Source: Rhynchopus sp. YZ270_cl-10
Taxonomy: Eukaryota > Euglenozoa > Diplonemea > Diplonemida > Diplonemidae
Direction of reading: 5' to 3'
DNA: 64,000 bases
Assembly: GCA_964035575.1 (NCBI GenBank)
Contig: OZ037853.1
Location: 1,148,501-1,212,500 of the forward strand
Numbering within the stretch: position 1 is the stretch's first letter; each line of letters begins with the position of its first letter. A program made the translations under genes and the position numbers. This document shows, piece after piece, positions 9,032-17,356 of this stretch. Under the pieces are notes generated by a model, which was given only the letters and a program-made list of their open reading frames with translations, had not been told where the DNA came from and did not search any database.

Positions 9032-9605
9032 GGTGTGTTTTCTGCCTTGCGTCCCCCTCATCGTTTTCGTTTACAGCATATTATCCAAAGACCTCCTCTC
9101 CATCCCCCCTTTCTTTTGCCTTTATCATCAGTTCTGGAACCGGTTCGTCGGTCTCCTCTATTCCTCACTTTTATTGGCTGTCTATATCCTATACTAGATC
9201 TCCTATCAACCACCCTGGTGGAGTGGCTTTTGCCACGATTGGGGAGATCTAATGGATATAGACTGACTATCTTTTATGTTGACTTTTGTTCTTGCTCTAT
9301 TTGGGCAGAATAGCTATCATTTCCTCGGAACTCTTCGAGTTCCGGTTGGCCGGGAACGCAGCTGTGCCGATTAACCCCACCTTTAACACAATTCAACCAC
9401 CATCTTCATCAGGATTTCTTTGTTTTTGTTGCGGTGTGTTTTCTGCCTTGCGTCCCCCTCATCGTTTTCGTTTACAGCATATTATCCAAAGACCTCCTCT
9501 CCATCCCCCCTTTCTTTTGCCTTTATCATCAGTTCTGGAACCGGTTCGTCGGTCTCCTCTATTCCTCACTTTTATTGGCTGTCTATATCCTATACTAGAT
9601 CTCCT
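9032..9605 (+). repeat. B1-A2-B2 split direct repeats of family II
   Basis: B1 9032-9204, A2 9205-9463, B2 9433-9605. The B ends (TCTATATCC...TAGATCTCC) are inverted matches to the bases after the double hairpin in A (GGAGATCTAATGGATATAGA). Only one TCC-like unit lies at the B1-A2 joint here. Confidence 0.85.
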
Positions 9606-9668
9606 CCTCCTCCTCCTCCTCCTCCTCCTCCTCCTCCTCCTCCTCCTCCTCCTCCTCCTCCTCCTCCT
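9602..9668 (+). repeat. (TCC)n tract
   Basis: About 22 units joining B2 of family II to A1 of family III. Confidence 0.95.
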
Positions 9669-9927
9669 TCAACCCGCTTTAGCGGAGCAGCTTCGCTGCG
9701 AGTTGGGAGATCTATGATAGAGTTTACCTAATCTTTGTTTTGACGTGGCACGCATGCTGTCTTTTAGGCAGAATATTTTTTAGTTTTCCTCAGGCTTTGA
9801 CCTGGTTGGCCGGGGTCCGTTTTTGTGTTTTCAGCCTCTACCCTCACCATACCACCACCATCTTCATCAGATTTTTTGTTGGAATTTGTTTTGGGTTGTT
9901 TCGGCCTCCACATTCGCCCCCCTCATC
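9669..9927 (+). repeat. A1 repeat of family III
   Basis: Two hairpins (CCGC-TTTA-GCGG and GCAGC-TTC-GCTGC) inside a CAAC/GTTG stem, then GGGAGATCT. Downstream lie a CAGG/CCTG hairpin before GTTGGCCGGGG and a CTTCATCAGA motif near 9862. The last 34 bases are shared with the start of B. Confidence 0.82.
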
Positions 9928-10117
9928 TTTTTTGCCCCTACTCACGATTAACCGCCTCGCCTCTTTCTTCACTACTCCGACCAAGCCAAGACGTCTCGGT
10001 AGTATACAGCCTGCGCCGCGGACACCGCCTTCGACTCCGCCTTCTCCACCCGTTCAACCAGCTGCAACTGCACAACCCACTACACCCGAACTCATCATTC
10101 CACGGTTGGGTCTCGGT

Positions 10118-11335
10118 ATGTCCGCAGGTCGCAGCACCGACATCCCCGGCTTGTTGGAGGCTCTCCGTGAGAGCCCCAACAGCGAGCACCAGTACGACCC
10201 CCCTGTGGCGTCGTTCCAACTGGTGGGGATTGACCCCAGTCTGCACTGCCTCCGCAAGCGCAAGGTGCTCTACAGCGCTCTGGGTGGGTGTCTGGAATGT
10301 TTGGTGAAGGAGGTAAAGGAGCAGCAGGTGGCGAAGAACCTGCAGGTGACGGAGCCGGGGCCGGAGCTGCTCTCCTCGGCCCTCGTCGCCCTGTGTGGGT
10401 TCGACGCGGCTGACGAGAACCGCCGCGCTGTGTGGTCGGGGCTGTCGCTGGTCAAGCAATTGGCCACGGTTGTCTCCTTCGGGGATGGCCTCGGGGTCCA
10501 GGAGAGCATCACCAGACTCCGCAGTCAAGCGCCTGCACGAGAGGAAGTACCTGAGGAACTGCCGCGACAGGACTCGCCGGAACCGGTCCAGCCACAACAA
10601 CAACATCCCCACCACCAGTCGCAGCCACCACATCACCAACAGCAGCCCCCCCAGATGGAGGAGGTGCTGCTGCGCATGCAGCAGATGCAGCAGGAGTCCT
10701 CCCGGGACTTCATGCTGCAACTCCAGCAGCAGCAACTGGCGTTCCAGAGGGAGCAGCTGCTACTCAGCCGGGGGGGTCCGGGGACGCACCAGGAGGACGA
10801 CACCCCCATGGAGGAGCCCAGGCGGCTCACTGCGGAGTCCGTGGCCCGGTCTCCGGCGCAGTGGGGAGCTTTTTGCGACCAGCAGGCGCATCACACCGAT
10901 GCTCTGCTGGGCGTCCTCAAGGAGCGTACGGCGACGCTCCAGGCGAACACGGACGCCGCCGACGCCGCCGCCCACTGCCACGCAGCCATCGCTTGTGCGC
11001 TGCGCGGTGGGTCCCTGGACGAGATGCTGGGGGTGCTGGGGGACGCTTTGGCGTTCTGGGAGCTGCGGGCGACCAGCGGCCGGGCGGGGGCCCTGGCCTT
11101 CAAGTCGAAGGTCTGGGCGCAGCAGGTGGTGCCGGCGGACCGGAGGGCGGCGTACGCCGCGGGCATGGCGGCGGGCAAGGCGGCCACGAAGGCGTCGGGT
11201 GGTGGCGGGGGGTGGTCCCGGGGTCCCGCGCAGGACTCGGGAAACGGGGGCGGCGGCGGCAAGCAGGGCGGCCGAGGTCGAGGGGGCAGTGGTGGCTTCG
11301 GGCCGGGGCAGAACTTCCGCCCGCGAAAGGAGTGA
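10118..11335 (+). CDS. Gag-like ORF, family III
   Basis: About 405 residues from ATG 10118, a start shared with family II. A His/Gln/Pro-rich middle is followed by Met/Gln-rich likely coiled coil, then the conserved TDAADAAA and FWELRATSGRAG block and a Gly/Arg-rich tail. Assigned by position and similarity to the family II ORF. Confidence 0.63.
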   Translation: MSAGRSTDIPGLLEALRESPNSEHQYDPPVASFQLVGIDPSLHCLRKRKVLYSALGGCLECLVKEVKEQQVAKNLQVTEPGPELLSSALVALCGFDAADENRRAVWSGLSLVKQLATVVSFGDGLGVQESITRLRSQAPAREEVPEELPRQDSPEPVQPQQQHPHHQSQPPHHQQQPPQMEEVLLRMQQMQQESSRDFMLQLQQQQLAFQREQLLLSRGGPGTHQEDDTPMEEPRRLTAESVARSPAQWGAFCDQQAHHTDALLGVLKERTATLQANTDAADAAAHCHAAIACALRGGSLDEMLGVLGDALAFWELRATSGRAGALAFKSKVWAQQVVPADRRAAYAAGMAAGKAATKASGGGGGWSRGPAQDSGNGGGGGKQGGRGRGGSGGFGPGQNFRPRKE

Positions 11336-14220
11336 CGGGGCCGGGCGGAGCGCGACTGGGTTCCCCCAACCCGTTTGCGGCGCTCTTCCCCCCCACCACT
11401 TTCCCTCCCAAGACAAACATCTCAATTTCCTTTCCCCCTTCCCCCTCCCGTCCGGGAGGGGGCTACGGGGGCGCTGCCCGCCGCGCGCCCCCCACAACTA
11501 TTCCACGACGTGCCGGGACTCCGCGCAGCCCTTCGTCCGGCCGACAAGAAGCCGACGACCTCAGCGGCCGCTCGCACCGCCGTGGACGACGTGCTGTTCC
11601 GGATTCGCGATCCAAAGCAGCTGGGACAAGCAGTACGCAAGCTGGTCCCGTGGGAGGCGGCCCACACTTACTGCGTGGGTCCGCGGGCCGCGGGCGCACG
11701 CTCATGGATGCTGCGGGCATTCCGAAAATTCGCTGCGGAGTCCCCGACGTTGCCGGTCGACCAGGCGGTGGTGAAGTTCCTGTGGTCGAGGCTGGAGGGA
11801 GCGTCGCCCCTGACCGTGGCGGGATATTGCGGCAGCCTTCTCCGCGCGCTGGCGGCGGAAGGGGTCGTGGGGGCACGCACAAAACGGGTGCTGGCGACGC
11901 GACGGGCGCTCACGAGATTCGGCACACTTCTTCGTCCCCGCCAGGCTCCTCCGGTGGACACCGCAGTGGTGCAGAGCACGGTAGAGGCGTTGCTGGAGCA
12001 GGGTTGCGACCGCGAGAGCGCGTTCGTGGCGTTGGTGTGGGTCGCGCGAGCCCGGATGTCCGACGTGCGGTACCTGCTGGTGCGCGACCTGACGTTGGTG
12101 TGCGACGAGGGGGTAGAGCCGGGGCTGGAGGTGGCGCTGAAGGAGAAGCAGCAGCGCCAGTGGTCGCCGGTGGTGTACCTGCCGCCAGGGGAGTTGACAT
12201 GTCGGGTGGTGGCGTGGTGGCAGCGGTGCAGCGCGACGGGTCCGGACACACCTCTCTTCGCGGCCACAGAGGCGGAGTACCAGGCCCTCCTCAAGCGGGT
12301 CGTGGCGCGGCTGCCCGCGGGGTCCTGGGCGCACTCTCTGCGCAGGGGGTCAGCGCAGGTGTTGCAGAAGTGGGGGATGGAGCTGGACGGGCTGCAGAGC
12401 GCTCTCCGCCACGCGAGCGGAACGCAGACGCGGCGGTACATGATGAGTACCGCCGAGGCAGACCGCAGGAAGGCACGGGAGCAGCTGGACGCGCTGCAGG
12501 GGGGTTGGGTGTAGGGTGGTTGTTCCGTGGGCTGGACGGCTGCCCGCTGGGGGAGTATGTGCGTGAGGTGGGTGGTGACGATGTGGACCTGGAGATCGAG
12601 GCGTCTGCGTCGCCCCCGCACATGATAGTAGACGACGTCGCTGGGGTTTGGGCTATGCCGTCGGGTGTGAAGCGTCAGGTGCTGGATTCTTTCCCTGTCG
12701 GCTTGATTGATTTGGGGGCGTTGCGCCGTCTTGTGCCGGCGAAGGCTGGGCTGTTCGCGATGCTTGACGACATTGCGACGTTCCGTGCGCAGCTGACGGG
12801 GTCAGGGGTGACGATGCCGGGCCCCCCCTCCAAACTCCAGGACGACATGCTGAAGGCGTGCGTGAGTGGCGGTGTTCTGCGCACGGAGAGGCGGGCTTTT
12901 CCTTCGGTGTGCGGGCTGTCTGTGTTTCCGCTGGCGAAGACGAACGGCAAGATGCGTCTCATCGTTGACGCACGGCCGTTGAACACGGCGATGCACTCCC
13001 CGCCTAAGTTCAGCCTCCCTTCACCATACGAGCTTTCGGAACTCATCCTCCGTGGGGGCGCTACGCATGCTGTCGTGGCGGATTTCAAAGGGTTTTTCTG
13101 GCAATTCCCTTTATCCGCGGAGGTGGGGCAGTTTTTTGGTGTGCGGCAGGGTGCGCGTCGCATGCAGCTTACCCGCATGGCGATGGGGTGGTCGTGGGCG
13201 GCGGTGATTGCGCAGGAGACGTCGCTGGGGCTGCTCGGGGATATGGCGGGGGTGTGTGCTGCTGCGTGGATCGACGACAACCTCATTCTGGGGAAGTCGG
13301 CGGAGCAGGCGTCGGCGAGGCTGCGGGGGTTTTTGCGCCGAGCGGACGAGGTGGGCGCTGAGGTGAACCGCGCGAAGTCGACGCTCACGCCGGTGCAGGT
13401 GGTTGTGTACGCCGGGATTGAGTGGGACCTGCGGGCACGATGCAGGCGGCTGCCGGGGGAGTGGCGTCGGAAGGCCCGAGTCGTGCTGGACGCCTTGCTG
13501 GCGGCGTCGGGTCCCTCGCTGCGCGACGTGTGGAAGGGCATCGGGGCCGTCATCTGGGCCACGTATGCGATGGGTGACCGTTTCTGCAGTGTGCCGGATA
13601 TGTTGGCGTGGATTCGGGCGCGGGGTGCCGAGGTGTCTGCGGGCGCCATTGACTGGGATGACCAGGTGCAGATTTCTGCGGGCATGCGGTCGGACTTGCA
13701 GGTGTTTGTGGAGCGGCGTCTGGTGCCGGATGTGTGGCGCGTCCCCAGGTGGAAGCTGTCGCCGGAGGCGGGGTGTGATGCTGTGGTGTGGTCGGATGCT
13801 TGCCCCGAGGGGTGGGGGTTCATTGTCCGGACGTGGGCTGGCGAGCGCGCTTTCCGGAAGTGGGGCACGTGGTCCACGGTCGAGGACATTTTCCTTTTGG
13901 AGTTACGGGCAATGGCCTGGGGCGTGCTGCATGCTGTGCGGGGTGGCGCCCGAAGGATTCTGGTGGTGGGTGACAACGCCGCGGTGGTTGCTGTGCTGGA
14001 GAAGGGCCACTGTGCGGTCAGGTTGGGGAACACGGTCCTGGAGGGCCTGTTTCGGGTCACGGACGGTGCGGGTGCGGGTATGTTGTCGCGCTGGATTGCG
14101 ACGGACCGTATGCCGGCGGACGAGCTGTCACGCTGGGGCACCGCTGGGCAGGACTGGGCCGACCCCCCGTCGGACGGCGTGGTGGTCGACGGCGGCGGTT
14201 TTGTGTGGACGGACGATTGA
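10861..14220 (+). CDS. Reverse transcriptase / RNase H ORF, family III
   Basis: RT homology begins near 12660: VVADFKGFFWQFP, MAMGW, AAWIDDNLILGK. RNase H has VVWSDACPEGWG, FLLELRAMAWG, VVGDNAAV and MPADELSRWG. As in family II the catalytic box is WIDD. The frame is open from within gag through the recombinase ORF and is -1 to the recombinase. The translation start cannot be set. Confidence 0.8.
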   Translation: MGSFLRPAGASHRCSAGRPQGAYGDAPGEHGRRRRRRPLPRSHRLCAARWVPGRDAGGAGGRFGVLGAAGDQRPGGGPGLQVEGLGAAGGAGGPEGGVRRGHGGGQGGHEGVGWWRGVVPGSRAGLGKRGRRRQAGRPRSRGQWWLRAGAELPPAKGVTGPGGARLGSPNPFAALFPPTTFPPKTNISISFPPSPSRPGGGYGGAARRAPPTTIPRRAGTPRSPSSGRQEADDLSGRSHRRGRRAVPDSRSKAAGTSSTQAGPVGGGPHLLRGSAGRGRTLMDAAGIPKIRCGVPDVAGRPGGGEVPVVEAGGSVAPDRGGILRQPSPRAGGGRGRGGTHKTGAGDATGAHEIRHTSSSPPGSSGGHRSGAEHGRGVAGAGLRPRERVRGVGVGRASPDVRRAVPAGARPDVGVRRGGRAGAGGGAEGEAAAPVVAGGVPAARGVDMSGGGVVAAVQRDGSGHTSLRGHRGGVPGPPQAGRGAAARGVLGALSAQGVSAGVAEVGDGAGRAAERSPPRERNADAAVHDEYRRGRPQEGTGAAGRAAGGLGVGWLFRGLDGCPLGEYVREVGGDDVDLEIEASASPPHMIVDDVAGVWAMPSGVKRQVLDSFPVGLIDLGALRRLVPAKAGLFAMLDDIATFRAQLTGSGVTMPGPPSKLQDDMLKACVSGGVLRTERRAFPSVCGLSVFPLAKTNGKMRLIVDARPLNTAMHSPPKFSLPSPYELSELILRGGATHAVVADFKGFFWQFPLSAEVGQFFGVRQGARRMQLTRMAMGWSWAAVIAQETSLGLLGDMAGVCAAAWIDDNLILGKSAEQASARLRGFLRRADEVGAEVNRAKSTLTPVQVVVYAGIEWDLRARCRRLPGEWRRKARVVLDALLAASGPSLRDVWKGIGAVIWATYAMGDRFCSVPDMLAWIRARGAEVSAGAIDWDDQVQISAGMRSDLQVFVERRLVPDVWRVPRWKLSPEAGCDAVVWSDACPEGWGFIVRTWAGERAFRKWGTWSTVEDIFLLELRAMAWGVLHAVRGGARRILVVGDNAAVVAVLEKGHCAVRLGNTVLEGLFRVTDGAGAGMLSRWIATDRMPADELSRWGTAGQDWADPPSDGVVVDGGGFVWTDD
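11375..12514 (+). CDS. Tyrosine recombinase ORF, family III
   Basis: 379 residues from the listed ATG; similarity to family II starts later, near VDDVLFRIRDPKQLG (about 11580). Signatures: VARARMSDVRY, HSLRRGSAQ, LRHASGTQTRRYMM. In the same frame as gag, with a short spacer. Confidence 0.8.
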   Translation: MRRSSPPPLSLPRQTSQFPFPLPPPVREGATGALPAARPPQLFHDVPGLRAALRPADKKPTTSAAARTAVDDVLFRIRDPKQLGQAVRKLVPWEAAHTYCVGPRAAGARSWMLRAFRKFAAESPTLPVDQAVVKFLWSRLEGASPLTVAGYCGSLLRALAAEGVVGARTKRVLATRRALTRFGTLLRPRQAPPVDTAVVQSTVEALLEQGCDRESAFVALVWVARARMSDVRYLLVRDLTLVCDEGVEPGLEVALKEKQQRQWSPVVYLPPGELTCRVVAWWQRCSATGPDTPLFAATEAEYQALLKRVVARLPAGSWAHSLRRGSAQVLQKWGMELDGLQSALRHASGTQTRRYMMSTAEADRRKAREQLDALQGGWV

Positions 14221-14508
14221 AGTCCTTAGATTATTCTTATTTTAGATTACCTTCTGTTTTTTCATCTAGCTTTTCATTAAAGCTGCTTCCCTGCCCTGTT
14301 TTTGTGTCCGCTGTTTTGCACAGTGGCCTTTGCTTTCTCTTTTTTCTGGATGCCTGCGCCCGTTGAGGCTTGGTGTCGTATCATTGGCTTTTTGTTTACT
14401 CCGGTTTTGCATCTGGGCCCCCGCGGGGCCCAGTGTGTGTGTTTGTGGTTGTGGTGGATGCTCTCGTGGCCTACTGGGTTAAAATATTCTACGTGACGGA
14501 TGTCATGA
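14221..14508 (+). other. 3' non-coding part of family III element
   Basis: T-rich stretch after RNase H. A palindrome-like GGGCCCCCGCGGGGCCC lies near 14417. Nothing else recognised. Confidence 0.4.
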
Positions 14509-15130
14509 GGTTGTTTCGGCCTCCACATTCGCCCCCCTCATCGTAGCGCCTCTTTTCGAGATAAAAAGTATCCCCCTTCCCTCCTCTCCATTTTATCATT
14601 TTTCATTGCTGTTCGCCCCTCGCGGGTCTTTTTAGGTAATCTCTATCTATCCCAGATCTCCTCCTCCTCCTCCTCCTCCTCCTCCTCCTCCTCCTCCTCC
14701 TCCTCCTCCTCCTCCTCCTCCTCCTCCTCCTCCTCCTCCTCCTCCTCCTCCTCTTCAACCCGCTTTAGCGGAGCAGCTTCGCTGCGAGTTGGGAGATCTA
14801 TGATAGAGTTTACCTAATATTTGTTTTGACGTGGCACGCATGCTGTCTTTTAGGCAGAATATTTTTTAGTTTTCCTCAGGCTTTGACCTGGTTGGCCGGG
14901 GTCCGTTTTTGTGTTTTCAGCCTCTACCCTCACCATACCACCACCATCTTCATCAGATTTTTTGTTGGAATTTGTTTTGGGTTGTTTCGGCCTCCACATT
15001 CGCCCCCCTCATCGTAGCGCCTCTTTTCGAGATAAAAAGTATCCCCCTTCCCTCCTCTCCATTTTATCATTTTTCATTGCTGTTCGCCCCTCGCGGGTCT
15101 TTTTAGGTAATCTCTATCTATCTCAGATCT
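14509..15130 (+). repeat. B1-(TCC)n-A2-B2 split direct repeats of family III
   Basis: B1 14509-14661, TCC tract 14659-14753 (about 31 units), A2 14754-15013, B2 14980-15130. The B end (TTAGGTAATCTCTATC...AGATCTCC) is an inverted match to the A arm GGGAGATCT...GATAGAG..TTACCTAA. Confidence 0.87.
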
Positions 15131-15221
15131 CCCTCCTCCTCCTCCTCCTCCTCCTCCTCCTCCTCCTCCTCCTCCTCCTCCTCCTCCTCCTCCTCCTCCT
15201 CCTCCTCCTCCTCCTCCTCCT
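15131..15221 (+). repeat. (TCC)n tract
   Basis: About 30 units between B2 of family III and solo unit 2a. Confidence 0.95.
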
Positions 15222-15524
15222 CTACAGTAAACTTGTTTAAGAAGCTTTGCTTCGACTCAGGAGTCTTTCAAGATATAGAATGACTAATGCAGCATGCCCC
15301 TCATGGGCTTACCACTTACGGTTAGTAAGGTTGGAACGAGGATCGATGGGGAACCCAAAACACACAAAACACACAAACACACATTCACGAATCAGAATTT
15401 TGTCTTTTGCTTCCCCAGTATCGCCCTCTGTACGTACTCCTCTCCTCATCTACGGAAAAAAGAATCTCCCCCCGCCCCCCTTTTTTAGTTTACTTGTATA
15501 CTCGTCTTTATCTTGTAAAGACTC
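15222..15524 (+). mobile_element. Solo terminal unit 2a (A-B composite)
   Basis: ORF-less 300-base unit with AAAC-TT-GTTT and GAAGC-TTT-GCTTC hairpins at its 5' end, then GGAGTCTTTCAAGATATAGA. Its 3' end (TCTTTATCTTGTAAAGACTCC with one base trimmed) is nearly the exact inverted copy of that arm. A CTTAC-GGTTA-GTAAG hairpin precedes GTTGG. Same plan as the other YR-element ends but a different family. Confidence 0.65.
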
Positions 15525-15638
15525 CTCCTCCTCCTCCTCCTCCTCCTCCTCCTCCTCCTCCTCCTCCTCCTCCTCCTCCTCCTCCTCCTCCTCCTCCTCC
15601 TCCTCCTCCTCCTCCTCCTCCTCCTCCTCCTCCTCCTC
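15524..15638 (+). repeat. (TCC)n tract
   Basis: About 38 units between the two identical solo units. Confidence 0.95.
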
Positions 15639-15940
15639 TACAGTAAACTTGTTTAAGAAGCTTTGCTTCGACTCAGGAGTCTTTCAAGATATAGAATGAC
15701 TAATGCAGCATGCCCCTCATGGGCTTACCACTTACGGTTAGTAAGGTTGGAACGAGGATCGATGGGGAACCCAAAACACACAAAACACACAAACACACAT
15801 TCACGAATCAGAATTTTGTCTTTTGCTTCCCCAGTATCGCCCTCTGTACGTACTCCTCTCCTCATCTACGGAAAAAAGAATCTCCCCCCGCCCCCCTTTT
15901 TTAGTTTACTTGTATACTCGTCTTTATCTTGTAAAGACTC
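15638..15940 (+). mobile_element. Solo terminal unit 2b, identical to 2a
   Basis: A second copy of the preceding unit, 416 bases downstream, with no difference that I could see. The pair with an intervening TCC tract implies tandem duplication by recombination between TCC tracts, or two insertions. Confidence 0.65.
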
Positions 15941-16091
15941 CTCCTCCTCCTCCTCCTCCTCCTCCTCCTCCTCCTCCTCCTCCTCCTCCTCCTCCTCCTC
16001 CTCCTCCTCCTCCTCCTCCTCCTCCTCCTCCTCCTCCTCCTCCTCCTCCTCCTCCTCCTCCTCCTCCTCCTCCTCCTCCTCCTCCTCCTCC
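15938..16091 (+). repeat. (TCC)n tract
   Basis: About 51 units, the longest in the chain, ending at A1 of family I copy 2. Confidence 0.95.
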
Positions 16092-16303
16092 CCAGTTAAC
16101 TTGTTTAAAGCAGCTTTGCTGCGACATGGGGAGATCTGGTGTTTAGTATGAATAAAAATAAAAGCTTTGCCCCATTCATGTTTTTTGTTTTACCACTTTG
16201 CATTGCAAAGGCTGGAAAGGCGAAGGAAAACACCACTCACCTTCATCAGGAAAAATCTCTGTTTTCGGGTGGTCTCTTTTCCTTCCCTCGTACGACACAA
16301 AAA

Positions 16304-17356
16304 ATGGACATGAGCGAGTTCAAAAATGCACCTTCCAGAATGTTCTGGTTTAAGGTCAGCAACGTGTTGGGAGGGATGTGCAAGGAGGCACCAAACATCG
16401 TGAAGGAAAAATTGGGTTCGGTGAGTCTTCAGGGCAAGTTCGTGTGCGACACCCTGGAGGCTATCTCTTCTTCAGAGGTAGAGTCCTTGACTGTAGAGGC
16501 CCTGCGCGAGGTAATCGGCGTGGTGACCCGATCGGAGCCTGAGAAGTGGGCGAACACGCCTCCGCGGAGGCTGGCGCTGTTCCTCACGGCAGTGCGGCGT
16601 GCAGTGGGAGAAGAGGCGTTTGAGGGGTTGCTGGCGGACGAGAACAGAGAGGCTTTTCCCTCGTCACCCGATGTAACCTCTCCACAGGCGGCCCACGACA
16701 CGGAGGAGGAAGCTGTCGCTGCCGAAGTGTCGAGGAAGCGGTTCACTTTCGCTCCGCGGGCAGACGGGGGGCTACTGCCCGGCAGTGCGGGAGGCGGGGG
16801 CCCAGCAGCCGGCGACACGTTGGATGCGCAGAGCTTTGGCGGAGGCAGCGACATCGGGGATGATGCGGATGATGCGGGTGTGGATGCGGACGATGTGACC
16901 CTGAACCACAAAAGGTGGCAGGAGTTGGATCGCATCCAGCAGGGTGACTTGCTCGCGAACCTCCGGGGGTACATCCCGACGAGGGACGGTGACGCGAAGG
17001 ATGCCGCGCACGCTTCCTGGACACTGATCCAGAAGATCCTCAAGGGGAGGAGTATGGTTGATATCCTCGGTGACTCCTTGGACAACCTGCTCTTCTTCCA
17101 CTACAGGTTTACCCTGGGAGTGGAGGCTGCTAAGGCTTTCCGGATGCGCGGCATAGTAGGGTCTACGACCACCCCGACACGCAGGCAGGCTATGCTGGCA
17201 GCCGTGGCGGCGAACAACACGCACAAGGGCAAGCGATCCTACCAAGGAGGAGGAGGACGCCAGCAACAGAACAAACGCATGCGTTATGACCCGTCGGCGT
17301 CGTTCAACACGAAAGGAGCGGGCAAAGGCAAGAAAGGGGGAGAGAAGGGTTCCTAA
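16304..17356 (+). CDS. Gag-like ORF, family I copy 2
   Basis: 350 residues from ATG 16304, just after the A1 repeat. An acidic, Asp/Ala-rich middle precedes a block (GDAKDAAHASW...GRSMVDILGDSLDNLLFF) related to the conserved block of the family II and III gag-like ORFs. The C terminus is basic and Gly/Gln-rich. No known fold recognised; assigned by position. Confidence 0.62.
   Translation: MDMSEFKNAPSRMFWFKVSNVLGGMCKEAPNIVKEKLGSVSLQGKFVCDTLEAISSSEVESLTVEALREVIGVVTRSEPEKWANTPPRRLALFLTAVRRAVGEEAFEGLLADENREAFPSSPDVTSPQAAHDTEEEAVAAEVSRKRFTFAPRADGGLLPGSAGGGGPAAGDTLDAQSFGGGSDIGDDADDAGVDADDVTLNHKRWQELDRIQQGDLLANLRGYIPTRDGDAKDAAHASWTLIQKILKGRSMVDILGDSLDNLLFFHYRFTLGVEAAKAFRMRGIVGSTTTPTRRQAMLAAVAANNTHKGKRSYQGGGGRQQQNKRMRYDPSASFNTKGAGKGKKGGEKGS

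Larger units (their letters stand above)
4177..9605 (+). mobile_element. YR retrotransposon, family II, apparently whole
   Basis: Complete plan: A1 4177-4435, gag-like ORF, tyrosine recombinase, RT/RNase H, B1 9032-9204, A2 9205-9463, B2 9433-9605. By eye A1 equals A2 and B1 equals B2, so insertion is recent. No breaks noticed in the ORFs. It is bounded on both sides by TCC tracts. The GC content of the coding part is much higher than in family I. It is distantly related to family III (9669-15130), sharing domain order, gag end and the RT motif WIDD. Confidence 0.88.
9669..15130 (+). mobile_element. YR retrotransposon, family III, apparently whole
   Basis: Plan: A1 9669-9927, gag-like ORF, tyrosine recombinase, RT/RNase H, B1 14509-14661, a TCC tract inside the element (14659-14753), A2 14754-15013, B2 14980-15130. 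A1/A2 and B1/B2 differ at only one or two positions each by eye, so it is young. ORFs look whole. The TCC tract between B1 and A2, where families I and II have only one or two units, shows that the TCC core belongs to the element joint as well as to its flanks. Confidence 0.87.
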
